Below, piece after piece: positions 38,101-51,200 of a stretch of DNA of 64,000 nt (its first letter is position 1; every line of letters starts with the position of its first letter). This DNA is from Cotesia glomerata (lineage: Eukaryota > Arthropoda > Insecta > Hymenoptera > Braconidae), in NCBI RefSeq assembly GCF_020080835.1, contig NC_058167.1, positions 6,740,459 to 6,804,458 of the forward strand. The letters run 5' to 3'. The notes beneath the pieces were generated by a model that did no database searches, was not told the origin of the DNA, and saw only the letters and a program-made list of their open reading frames with translations. The position numbers were made by a program, and so were the translations under genes.

Positions 38101-38188
38101 AAGATGAAAAATTTAATGATCTTTTTTTAAAAATTTCCTTTATTTTAAGTCACTTTGACATCAATAGTTTATTTATTTAGTTGATGTC

Positions 38189-38219
<31 letters not shown>

Positions 38220-41200
38220 ACAGTAACTTTTGATTCAAATATCTTCCTTCGGTTTGGTCCCTCTTAGACAAAACTATCTACTGCCATTAATGATTCATTT
38301 TACGTGACAGATTTTCAATAGAGTTACATGTAACGATTCCGTAAAGCCAACTTTTCGAAACTGGTAAATAATTTAAAAATTGTTTGTTCCAGATTTTTTA
38401 AAAGAACATGATTCAAGATTATTTTTTAAATAATAAAAAAAATCAATTTAATTTTCATTTAATATCCAAAGTAAATTGAATGCCAAAAGGCTGTTAAGCA
38501 AAAACATAATGTCTTTTATAATTAAAAATCATGCTAAAAATAACTTATTATTAAGCTCATGATATTTAAAATTTGCATAATTAAATATTGCACAAGATAT
38601 TAATATGAAGGTAGAAAGTTTCAAAGTTGCTACTTGTTCAATCTGACATAATTTAATTTATATATTTCCGCACAATTTTATTTAACAAAAAAATTAAAAA
38701 CAAATTTTTTTTTAAACTAATTTTTCTTGAAAAAAAATTGATCCTGTAGACCAACGACATACTTTAAATGTTATTAAGATAATATTCAGAATCAAAATCT
38801 TCGAAAGAGGTTCTATCGAATTAAATTATTAAAATAAAAATTATTTACAAATTTTTTGAATGCTCATTAATAGTATATTACACCCCTAGGGAAGTAAAGT
38901 AAGAAAAGTCTCAGATCACATGCAATTGTTGGCCGAGGTCAACAAACATGTGATCTGAGGCTTTCTTATTTACTTTCCGAGGAGTGTATACTATTTTTTC
39001 CCCGACGAAGGCGGAAAGCGGCAACTTCGTTTAGAGCAGCGGGGCTGAATTTGCCGCTTTACGCCCGGAGGGGAAAAAAAATATTATCGTCCACACGGAA
39101 AAAAATAAACTGTTGTTGCAACAGGAGGCAGCCATGTTGCAGCAACAGGATAAAGTCCTGTTTCAGCAACAGGATTACTACTGTTGTTGCGACTTACTAG
39201 TAAAATATAGTTGGGTCATTCCATGTCAAATTGACCAACAGTTGGAATTGACCCCTTTTGATTTGGATACATTTTGGTCAGAAATTTTCTTTTATCATAC
39301 AACGAACCTCTGCCAGAGGAAAAAAAATTAAAAAATTTTTTTTTTAAAATATGCAAATTCAAAATTTCGCTATTTTTTCAGTTTTTTAATTTTGTTTTTG
39401 GAATATCTCGTACGCTATTATAGATACAGGAATGGCCTTTCGCTTTTTTAAAAGGGGACACTTGGGGCTATTGAAAAAAAAATATTTTGGAAAAAAATTT
39501 TGAAAAATGCCGAATTTGTCAAATTGTAAATTTTTGAAAATCGTCAAAAATGGCGATCGACATTAAAATTTTGGCTCAATTTTTTTTGTATTCGAAAAAA
39601 CGAAACAAAATTGATATTCTCATCACATTATTTCTGATTTTTATTGGAAATTTATATCTGTTTGAGTTATTTGACGTTAAAAACTGTTATTGAAGTGAAG
39701 AAACGGACAAAATATATCATGCGTTAAAAAAAATAAGAAACTATGTCATGTGTTAAGCCTAACTTTAAGATTACTCCAAAAAAAAATAAAAAAAAATTAG
39801 GAAAACGGTTGACCCTAAAGGCCATCCCTGCAACTTCCCGCTCATTTCATACTTAAGCGCACAAACCTACATTTATTACGTTTTTGAGCTCGTCAAGCTC
39901 AAAAATATAATTTTCGTATCATTTTGAGCTCTCCGAGCTCAAAAATCTGCTAGAAGTTGAATAAAACCCTGTTTTTCGAATTTTTAAACCGCAATAACTT
40001 TTGAATGAATGAACCGATTTTTACGTGGTTGGTGGCATTTAACGCAGTTTTAAAAGCCTCATAAAGAACTTTTAAGTTTAAATTGATCGGACAAGGAATT
40101 TCAAAGTAATACCCGAAAAACGATTTTTTCGATTTTTAACTTCCCGCTAAGAAAATCGAAAATTTTCAAAAATCGGGAAGTTATTGGTTTTACCCCGTTT
40201 TTCGAAAATCGAGTTTTCATCAGATCTCGACGTTTTGAAGTCCTAGGAAGCTTCCCTGACTACTCCCGCGAGGTTGTCACTATGTGTGTGTGTGTGTGTG
40301 TGTGTCTGTGTGTGTGTGTGTGTGTGTGTGTTTTTTTTTTTTTTTGTAAAGAGGTACGAAAAAAGATCTTCAAAAGACACCGGTATCGTTAACTCTGCCG
40401 CCCATCTTCCGGCAGATATCGATAGTCGGTAGTGTGGAGATTTTTACCCACTAAAAAAAACATTCCTCTTCCCCTCTTCCCTAGATGGTACGGGGAGGAC
40501 TGGATTGGAACCGCGTTCGCATTACTTCAATCCAGTCGTGCTGCGTCTCACGACACCTACTCCTGGCTACTGGTCCCTTTCTGCGATTTTGTCTTTCAGG
40601 AGGTGCTATGCATAAACTGCAACAGCTGACCAGTTTTCCTCTTGTTTGATCATATAGGTCACCAGGCTTGAGGGGGAGAGCCTGGTGCCTATGATCTCTT
40701 CGGTGCTTCTTCTGTAGTCCTTCCATCGAGCACACTCGAAGAATGTGTGTTCGGCGTCGTCGATTTTATCCGGGCAGTATTTGCACGTTGGTGTGCTGTG
40801 CAAACCCATCTTGAAAAGATAGGCATTGAACTGCCCATGTCCCGTCAATAGCTGGGTCAGAAAGAAGTCCGTATCCCCGTGCTTCCGAGAGAGCCAGACG
40901 TTGATGTTTGGGATCAGGCGCGCCGTCCATCTGCCCGTCTCTCCCGATGTCCATCGGTCCTGCCACTCTTGCTGCGTTTCCGCCTTTATCCTCGTTCTTG
41001 CGTCCTTCATGTTATCATCACTGTCTTTAGCGTCATAGAGTTTTGCTCTTTCGAACGCTAATAGGTCGATGGGCGCGGCTCCTGCAATGACCAATACAGC
41101 CGCTTCGGAAACTGTGCGGTAGGCGCAGGCAACCCTGAGAGCGCCTCACCGCGGTACTGCCGCTATCGTTCACCGGTAGGTCTTCTGCTTTAATATGTCT

Positions 41201-44200
41201 GCCCATATCTCCGCTCCATAAAGCAGTACTGAGTGGACTGCTTCTAGAAGAACTCTTCTCTTTTTTGTTCTTGGTCCCATGGTGTTGGTCATAATTCGTG
41301 CTAGGCTAGACACAGTCTTGCTGGCTTTCTTGCATGCACTGTCGAGGTGTTCACGGAAAGATAGTTTCTCGTCTATCATTATCCCTAGATACCGCAGGGC
41401 CCTTGTTGACGTCAGCGTTGTTCCTCCCATATCCATAGCGAATGGTTTTGGAAACCATTTTTGACGGGTCAAAACGACCATCTCGGTTTTCTGTTTGGCG
41501 AGTTTCAGGTGATGCTTATCGAGCCAAGTCTCGACGGTGTCGATGGTTTCCCGAACTAGCAGTTCGGCCTCTTCCACGCTGTCCGCCACTATAGTGGCTG
41601 CAACGTCGTCTGCAAAGCCTGTTAGCTCTACTTGCTCTGGCAACGGGATTTCAAGAAGCTCGTCGTAGTCTGCGTTCCATAGATCAGGCCCCATTATTGA
41701 GCCTTGCGGCACGCCAGCCGTTATGGCGTATTCTTGTGGGCCTTCAGTAGTTTCCACTATTAGCTTTCTATCGTCAAGGTAGTTGTCGACTAGTGCCAGA
41801 TTTTCTGGCTCCGCGTCAAACTTGTGCTCCAGAGCGTCTAAAATGTCTCCCCAATTTGCGCTGTTAAATGCGTTTTTGACATCTAGCGTGAGGAGAAGAC
41901 ATACTTTACGAGCTTTGAGGCTACCAGACCATGCTTGTGTTGCTGTCTTTATGACTTTCTTGATCGCTCCGACTGTCGAATGACCTTTCCGGAAGCCATG
42001 CTGGTTGGTGGCAAAACATCCAGCACGGTCGATGTCCTCGCGAAGTCTCCCTTGTATGAGCTTCTCGAGCAGTTTTCCAGCAATGTCTAGCATACAGAGT
42101 GGTCTAAACGACGAAGGTGTTATGGGGGTTCCCTTACCTTTGTCTAAGAGAACCAATTTCTGCCGTTTCCAGACCGCGGAAAAGGTGCCAGTTGCCAAGC
42201 ATGCGTTGTAGGTGTTCAAGAGTAAGTCTGGGTATTCCAGGGCTATAATCTTGATCACCGATGCCGGGATGCCATCAGGTCCAGGTGCCTTTCCTGTTTT
42301 GAGTGACTTGGCCGCGTCTTGTAGTTCCTTAGTTGTGAAGGGCGTTACTTCGTTGTTTTTAGTGTAGTGTTTTTTCTCCCGCGGCGGGTGTTTGGGAAAA
42401 AGCTCTACTACGATACTATCCATTAAGGCTGGAGACTTCGGCGCCTCTGGTGAAGCCTTTCCAAGTCGTTTGGCGACAATTTGGTAGGCTTTACCCCAGA
42501 TGTCATTGTCGAGATCGTTGCAGATCTCTATCCACAACTTTGCTTTACTTGCTTTGATGGCTCGATTTAGCGTCTTTTTGGCCTGCTTGTACTCTTTTGA
42601 ATACAAGTCCTGGCTTGGGGAGCGTTTGGCGGCTCTCGTTGCGCGGCGACGTAGTTGATGGCACATTTTGCGAAGTTCCGCTATGTCTGTTGACCACCAG
42701 TACGCCGGCCTGCGAAAACTCCGGTTTTTTAACCGCGGCATAGAGGCGTCACATGCGGCGGAAATCTCCTTCATCGTATTTAGTACTGTCCTTTCTGTCT
42801 CGCTGCAAGTATCCGGAGTCGGGTTGTTCTGAAGGGTAGACCAGCTCCGTGCAAGTGAAGCTCGCAGTGCCTCTGGATCAAGCTTCCTGACATTCCACTT
42901 TCGCTTAGGAAGGTCGTGTTGTGGTGCCGGAGCAGATGCCAATCCAACGTTAAATGTCACGAACTGGTGATCACTGCCACTGTATTTTTCGGATACTGTC
43001 CAGTTTTCAATCATGTTGGCAATTTTTGGAGTCGCCAACGAAATGTCGAGGATGGACTTTTGATACCCCGGTCTTCAGAAAGTCGTGGTGCTCCCAGTAT
43101 TTAGCACTATGAAGTCGAGTCTAGCCACGACGTCAGCGACCTCGTTACCTCTGGTGTCGGAGAAATCAGCGCCCCATTCAGCCGATTTAGCATTGAAGTC
43201 ACCAGCTACGATAACTTCGCCGTCGAACTTGGTGATCACATCCTCTATATTTGCCAGTTTCTGTCGGAACACACTAATCCCTTCGTTAGGTGAGAGATAG
43301 ACGCTCATGAAGTAGGTTATGGGGGTTTGAATCCAGACAAAACCTGCTCCAGTTCCGCTGTTGATGGTGGTAACGTTCTTTGTATTTGCAATCCAGATTG
43401 CCGCCGTGCCAGTTTTGTCTGCGAACCATGCTCTATCTTGGAGGTTTAAATATTGCTCACAGATGAAGCAAACGTCGATCCTCTCTTCAAAGACTCGCTG
43501 GCGAAGTAAATTTTGCGCCAACGCACATCTATTCAGGTTTCCTTGAAGTATGCGTGTCATTTCTGCCCTTTCGTAGCTTCGGCAAGTGCGGTGCGGAATA
43601 CCTTACAAGCCCCGGAGCCTGGAATATGACATAAACTATCTGGAGCTTCTTGTTCCTGTGTACAGAGGAAGCACTTTGGCTGTTCAACGCAGTCTGCAGC
43701 TTTGTGGTTTCCTCCCCCGCATTTAAAGCAGCACTTGCTTCTGTCAGGCCCCTTGCAGGAGTTCGTCGCGTGCCCGTATCCGAGGCATCTGATACAGCGT
43801 GTTACTTTTACAACTGGTCGAATGCGGCAGTTGACCCATCCGATGATTATACGAGCCTTGTCAAGGATTTTGAACGCGCTAGCCTCGTCTATCTCGCAGA
43901 AGGCTGCCCGGTTGCCCCGTCGAGTAGGCTTTGTCAAATTTACCCGTTTGATCTCCAGGCTGTCGGTGAAGTCACGTTTGAGTGCTTCGCGGACGTCGTT
44001 CTCAGTAGTGATGGCATCCAAGTCCAGCATCTCGATCGTTGCTTTTGGTGTAAGCGTTCTGACTTTACCGATGTTAGCAGTTGCTGTTTTTATCGCAGCC
44101 GTGAAAGCGGAAGTGTCTTCAGTCTTGCGACCTATTTCTAGAAGAACGCCCCCTCGCTTCGTTTGTTTGATAGACTTTATGTCTACTCCAGTCTCTGTCG

Positions 44201-45173
44201 GATTAACCTTGGCTTTGATTTCCTTGAGGAGATCGGCGTATGTTCGCCCTTCAGCTGGTTGGACAAGCACAGCTTTAGTTTTTATCTTCTTCCTCCTCGG
44301 TTTCTTGGAGCCAACATTGCTTGGCTGGTTTTGGGCTGTAGCAGATTGAGCCACTGGCTCCTGTTCTTCCTTTTTCTTGTTTTTCCGAGTCACTTTGGTC
44401 CAGGTATCACCCCGAGCTGTCTTCTTATGTGCTGGCTTATCGATTTCCGAGGAAGGGCTGGGCGTGGATAGCGGCCTCTTCTTGTTTTTCTCTTCTCTAT
44501 GCTGTGTTTTCTCAGGAGTGACCGAAAACGTCTGGGATTTTTTGTTCAGATCCGGAGATGTTTGCGTGGTTCTCGCCGACTTCGTTGCTGGTTTGTTGGC
44601 CAACTTATATGCCGTGGCAATGGACGCTACTATTTTTCTGAGTTCATGGTGGAGATTTCGTTTATCCTATATGAACTCAGCTAATTCTTCAATCTTGCTA
44701 CCGAGCCGTTCCATTGGCGATTGTTGACCGGTGACAGTCGGTAGAGAGTTTATCCTCCCTCGGCATGTGTGAGTGTTGACGGGAGCAACAGGTCTTCCAC
44801 CTATTGGAGGAAAGTTTGTTTGCTGTGCGTCTACTTCCATCAGAGCTGTTTCTTTACTCCCTGTAGCATTGCTAGCATTGCTAGACAGCAGAGCCATGGG
44901 GTCTACTCCACTGTTCAAACGGTCGCTTGATAACGACGAGTTCAGGCCCGTTTGTACGCCTTCCCTCGCCGGCACTGAGGTATCCCTCCTCTGCACCGTA
45001 GACGATGTTTGAAATTGTTCTGACATTTCCATACCATCTTTTGCTAGGTTTTGGTCCACCCCGAGTATTCTATTTCCTCGGTACCCGACGCATCTGGCGT
45101 GCAGATATGCCGGGCATTCCCCTATCCGCCACCTGGGGAGGCGCCCGATGCGGGACCCAGCAAGCCCGACACG

Positions 45174-45259
<86 letters not shown>

Positions 45260-48200
45260 CTCTCTTATAACTTTTGAACGGCTTGAGCGATTTCTTCGCG
45301 GATGGTGCCATTCGAAAAGGCTTGATCAAACTTAGATTTTGAATACACTTTGGATCGATTCGGATCAGTAGATTTTGAGAAATCTTAAAAAAACTAAGAG
45401 AAAAAAATTTTTTCAAATGTGGTTTTTTTTGGATAACTTTTAAACGGCTCTACCGATCGATTCCAAAAAATAATCAGCTCTAGACAATAAAAAACCACGT
45501 CGATCGCCACCAAGCTGGTCAAAATCGGTTGATTCGTTCGAGAGATATCGTGAATGAAAGAAAACCGAAAAAAGTGTTTTTTCGGGATTACTCCGAAATT
45601 TTTGGTTCGATCAATTAAAATCTGAAAATAACTTATGAGAATGATAAAACTGCGTCGAATGCCGCCAACCGCGTGAAAATCAATTGCTCCATTCAAAAGT
45701 TATTGCGGTTTGAAAATTCCAAAAATAGTGTTCTATGAAACTTCTATCAGACTTTTGAGCTGGGAGAGCTCAAATGCATAGAAATATTATCTCTTTGAAC
45801 TCAACGAGCTCAAAATATCACATAAATTATATTTTGAGCTCAAAAACCTCAAAAATTTCATAAGTACAATTTTAAGCGCCCAGGTATGGAATTAGCGGGA
45901 AGTTGCAGGGATGGCCTTTAGGGTGAACCGTTTTTCTAATTTTTTTCGTTAACGATAACTCACGAACGAATTAACCAATTTCGACCGGGCTGGCGGCAAT
46001 CGACGTGTTTTTTTTATGTTAAGAGCTGACTAGTTTTTGGAATTTATCGGTCAAGCCGTTTAAAAGTTATTCCAAAAAAACCACATTTGAACAAATTTTT
46101 TTTTGCAGTTTTTTAGAGATTTCTCAAAATCTACTGGTTCGAATCGGATCAAATTATGGTCAAAATCTAAGTTTAGTCAAGCCCTTTCGAATGGTGCCAA
46201 CCGCGATGAAATCGGTCAAGCCGTTCAAAAGTTATGAGAGGTTTACATACGGCCGTACACACATACACACACACACACACAGACGTACGGGCATCATCGC
46301 GGAAACATTCGGGGAGGCTTCCTAGGACCTTAAAACGTCAACATCCGTTAAAAACTCGATTTTCGAAAAACGGGGTGAAACCAATAACTTCCCGATTTTT
46401 GAAAATTTTCAATTTTCTTAGCGGAAAGTTAAAAATCGAAATTAATTCATTATTTAATATTTTCACGTCGTGCATTTAATTTTTTAATGCTCAAAATTAC
46501 AATACTATGTATCTGCATAACTTTACTTTATTTAAAAGTTGCAAAAAACAAGAAAAAATTTTTTTTTGAAATTCAAAAATTCATAAATAAAAAAAAACAC
46601 ACACACACAGTTCTAAAAATTTCAGGATCTTTTAAGATCAGTACAAGGTACTATACAAAAAAAATTGAGCCAAAATTTTAATGTCGATCGCCATTTTTGA
46701 CGATTTTCAAAAATTTACAATTTGACAAATTCGGCATTTTTCAAAATTTTTTTCCAAAATATTTTTTTTTCAATAGCCCCAAGTGTCCCCTTTTAAAAAA
46801 GCGAAAGACCATTCCTGTATCTATAATAGCGTACGAGATATTCCAAAAACAAAATTAAAAAACTGAAAAAATAGCGAAATTTTGAATTTGCATATTTTTA
46901 AAAAAAAATTTTTTAATTTTTTTTCCTCTGGCAGAGGTTCGTTGTATGATAAAAGAAAATTACTGACCAAAATGTATCCAAATCAAAAGGGGTCAATTCC
47001 AACTGTTGGTCAATTCGACATGGAATGACCCAACTATATTTTACTATTAAATCGCAACAACAGTAGTAATCCTGTTGCTGAAACAGAACTTTATTCTGTT
47101 GCTGCAACATGGCTGCCTCCTGTTGCAGCTGCAGGAAAATCCTGTTGCTACAACAGGATTTTTTCCTGTTGCAGCAACAGTTTATTTTTTTCCGTGCATA
47201 TGGTTGGTAGAGTTATCTGCATAACGCAATAATGATCGTGTTTAATATTTAAACTCACATAGTTTAAATGATCATATCTATACGGTATTAATAGAACTAT
47301 TAAAGGAAGAAGTATATTTAGAACCACGTCTAAGATTGATTATAGCATACTATAACTACCCTTAAAAGTTATAATTTTTGAGATTCATCAACAGACAAGT
47401 ATGGCATGCGCATATTTAATTAAAATTTCTAGAGATTCGATTATTTTACTGATGAGTGATAATTTAATATTGCATTTGTGTAGTTTAAAAAAAATGATCA
47501 TAAACCATCCTGAGTACATAGAATCTCGTAGGTATTTCCACACATTTCACCTGATGCTCCACCGGAGGAGGAACTCAATGTGAGAGAAACTCGATACTGG
47601 GGAGCGTTAAAAAGCGGTATAACTCGGTTTTGCATACCATTGGCAGAACGTCGTGATATCCTTTCCGCCACTGATTATGCAATTCTATTTCAAAATCTGG
47701 ATGAACTGCTGAAGTTATCAGAAGAGATAAAAGATGAGGGTGGTGATGTAGAAAGTTATTTAACTCGGATACCACGAATCACTGCAAGTTACCGTAGATA
47801 CTTGAGTGGTCTCCAAAGAGCTTGTTGTCTGCTTGTGGCATTAAGAAGGAATTCAGTATTTGCGAAGCTGGTATGTGAACCAGCCGTTCCGCATAAACGT
47901 CGTCCTGATATAACTGGAGTCTTATTGCTTCCGTTGGAGCACTACAGGTGAGGATGACAAGTGTTGATGTCAACAAGATGGCTCATACACTCATCTATTT
48001 ATTAATCAGAGAGATGACGAGACTACTCGGCCTAGCTTCACCAAGGAACTGCCAGCAAGCTAGAGATCTGGCTCAAGGTTATCGAGAAGCCACTGCTAAT
48101 GCTGGAGTCATGGAACCTCCGAGGGATACTGGGAGGCCTTTGTTAAGTCTCCAAGAAGTTGAATCCCGATTGGTATTTGCTAGATGCAGACCTTTCACCC

Positions 48201-51200
48201 TGGCAATGCCCGGCAGACAATGGTTTGTTTGTCTTTGTCATCCTACCGTCCTTATTATTTCGTTTATTAGTATTTATTCATACTTATTTTAGTTATTAAA
48301 CAGTAGAATTTATTAGCACTCTAAAATTATATAGAAAAAAAAACAATAATAGTTATAGTTACCATAGAATAGAAGAGTAGTAGTAGCATCATATAGTCAC
48401 AATACAAACATACATACATGAACATGAATATTAAAGTGCCACAAAAAAATTGTTTTTTTTTCTGAGTTTTCAATAAAAAATATTAAAATCCTTTCTCAAA
48501 GAATCAGCAGGTTTAAAAAATTTTCACACGTCGCTCAAGATTTAAAAATATTTCCAAAATCGTCATAATTTTAATCAACTATAAAATAATCTAACATCAA
48601 TTTTTTAGTAATCAATACTCTTATAGAAAATTAAAGAGTGATTTTAGAAAGTTCTTGATAAAAACCTTCTATGGTATTTTAAGAAAAATTTTTTTTTCTA
48701 CCCTTTACATGACCGCGCTTAACCTTAAAATTTTTTACGTTTATAATAATAGATATTTCCCAAATTTCATGTCGATATTTTCATTCTTAAAGTTTAGCCA
48801 AGATTTTTTCAATTTGTAAAGCAGTGTACTTTAGATATTTTTGAGTAATTTTAATCACACTGACAAAAAAATTAACTTTATTTAAGAGAAAAATTCTTGA
48901 ACTAAGATGTTCTTGATTCAAGTAAATGTTACTTGATTTAAGGATTTTTTTACTTGATTCAAAAATTTTTCTTTTAAATCAGTGCATAAATATAAAGAAA
49001 TTTTCGGTTTTTTAACTAAAAGTTGACAAATTAAATAACAGAAATAAAATATGACATACTAATCAAAAGTATATATCTATCACTACGGCAATTTAATTGA
49101 CAAATTTTTAGTCGGCATCTTTTATCAAATCGACCGCTTAATAATTTGAGCTATTTTATTCTATTCTCTTAAAATTAATTGAGGTACGTTATTTTAAAAT
49201 TTTAAACTTTTAAGTAATCTCTAGAACTGAAAATGTTGACTTTAAATTTTCAAAACACTCTTATTATTAACGTAAACAATTGTAGAATTATAAAAACAAA
49301 TTAATTTTTAATGATTTTGATTATTTTTAAAAATCTTGAATGATTTTGAATCGAGGTGACTTTTAAAAAAGGCTCTTAAAATGCAATAAACTAACTTTGG
49401 AGACTTGAGAAAGAAATTTCGGGTTTTTTCACCACCCAATTAAATATTAATATTAGTAATGAATAAAATTAATTAATATTAATAATAGTAATAACATTAA
49501 ATATTTTTGAAAAGGTTATTCGGTGGAGCCCTGGTAAAAGTAGAAGGTCGTCGACTTCAACCATCATGGGCACTTTTGTTGAGTGATCTACTGGTGTTTG
49601 CGCGTGTCTCACGTGATCGTGTACTTTTCGTGACGGAAGAGCCACTTCGCTTATCAAGTATCGCTGAAGCATGTTTTACCGTACGTAAACGTCCTACTGA
49701 GTTTCGTTTACAAGTATCAATTACACCTAATGGCAGTTATGAAAACGGGCATATAGATGCAATGCAAAGTGGTGGATGTAGTCCCCATAGTCGTCCTCGC
49801 AGACGTATTCTTATTTTACGTGCACCTACTCCTGAGCTCAAAGCAGTATGGCATAATCTTTTACAGCGTCAAATGTAAGTCTACAATTTATAGTTAAATG
49901 CTTACATTAATCCCTTAAACAATCCCAAGCCTGTGAGTCACTATCTTCCCTTTAACTCTTCCCATTTTAGCATCTATGTGAATACAGGCTGCACGGATAC
50001 ACCGAGTATACACAGTCCTGAAGAAAGTCACTATACTGGAAACCATTTCACCATTGCTTGTGATCCCAGTACTAGTCCCCAGGTGATATACATATTAATA
50101 TAAATTAAATTAATTCAGTAATTGTTTAGATATGTGGCTTTACCTTTTTATACACGGAGAAAAAAATTTTGCTATAGGAACTCTATAGTAGTTAGTTAGT
50201 TGTAAAAAGTTCCAGTAGGTTAACGTATTCTTATAGTAACAATACCGTTTAGCTCCTGCAACTCTACATCGTTGAGCTCTGAGAGCTAAACGTTATTTAC
50301 CTCTCACAACTCTACAGGATCGTTCTGAGACTATAACAAATTTTTGGAAGTCTGCTTAATAATTTTTTTTTAAGATTTAGCATTGATAATTTAATAAATA
50401 CATGCGGCAGAATGAATTTATATTGCCAACAATAATTGTATATGGCAAATAAGAATAGTATTATAATAGAAATAAAATAATAATAGAACTTATATTACAA
50501 ATAAAAATTATTTGTAAAATAAAAATATGGTCGTCACAAAATTATCTTATTTTCTTAATTATATCAATAAATATTGGACATAAAATCACTATACCGTATA
50601 TGCACGAGAAAAGATAAATAAACGAAAACAAATTTTATTTTGTGTTAAATGGGGTCTTTTTAATGTATTTCGATAACTTATCACTTATCACAATATATTC
50701 AACTAATAAATTAAATTAACAGTCACTGCAAATGAACCTTGAAAAACCATAAATACAAAACTGTTCTAACGAAATTCAATTTGACAAAAAAAAAACCTAT
50801 TTCTTTAAATAAATAAATTGGAAACTTAATTGTCCTCATATATTTTTAATAATATAGATTAGTAACAAAATAATTATGTTTGGCATTTTAGAAGGTTATG
50901 AAATATGTCAGCGCACTCCACTACTGCGCAACGTAGAGCGCTCCCAACTATACCGTTTGGCTCTGAGAACAATCCCGTAGAGCTCTGAGAGCTCAACAAC
51001 ATTGAGTTATCAGAACTAAATAACATTATGTTACTGTAACTCTACAACGAATAGTAAACTGTGTATAGTTGTGGTAACTCTACAGTTACGTTACCAGAAC
51101 GAAATTTTTTTTTCCGTGCAGTCGTAAAAAATCGAAAAATTATTTACAGTACAGACAAATTTTTATTTCATTTTATTCTTCTACACATTAAAATTTTATT

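Larger units (their letters stand above)
40346..45176 (-). mobile_element. Second R1-clade LINE, antisense, decayed
   Basis: Minus-strand order: 5' UTR (45,176 to about 45,033), ORF1 (45,032-43,557), ORF2 (43,560-40,606), 3' UTR and A tail (to about 40,331). It has the same overall plan as the 2.3-7.5 kb element but a clearly different protein sequence (FADD and not YADD; different ORF1 linker), so it is a different family. Four premature stops are in frame and no frameshift was seen. It is flanked by (CA)n on its own strand at both ends. Confidence 0.87.
40134..45945 (-). repeat. Dispersed repeat, reversed inner copy carrying the LINE
   Basis: On the plus strand it begins with the reversed 3' terminus (AACTTCCCGCTAAGAAAA) and ends with the reversed 5' terminus (GGCCTTTAGGGTGAACCG). 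Its CA core is occupied by the antisense LINE. Confidence 0.75.
39094..47196. mobile_element. 8.1-kb element with ~500-bp inverted arms (CACGGAAAAAAAT termini)
   Basis: The left arm (39,094 to about 39,595) and right arm (about 46,655-47,196) are inverted copies. They share AACAGGAGGCAGCCATG, ATAGTTGGGTCATTCCA and GATCGACATTAAAATT. Short ORFs in both arms (39,113-39,331 plus; 46,913-47,110 minus) are the same arm sequence and not genes. CA flanks both ends. The interior holds two nested dispersed repeats and a LINE. No transposase of its own was seen. The terminus resembles 29,533-31,583 and 50,153-51,118. Confidence 0.75.
36895..47531 (+). other. Rho GEF intron 6 (10.6 kb), transposon-filled
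   Basis: About 2 kb of plain AT-rich DNA (with a 23-bp A run at 38,190-38,212) and a hairpin at 38,884-38,990 precede the 8.1-kb inverted-arm element with its nested repeats and antisense LINE. No intervening exon was found. Confidence 0.65.

Noticed and set aside
39113..39331. Gln-rich ORF repeated at 46,913-47,110 (minus) as a gene pair
   Set aside because: They are the two inverted arms of one element. The reading frame is a by-product of the CAACAG-rich arm.
42916..44727. Plus-strand ORFs between 41.2 and 44.7 kb
   Set aside because: They are opposite-strand shadows of the antisense LINE ORFs, which have clear motifs.
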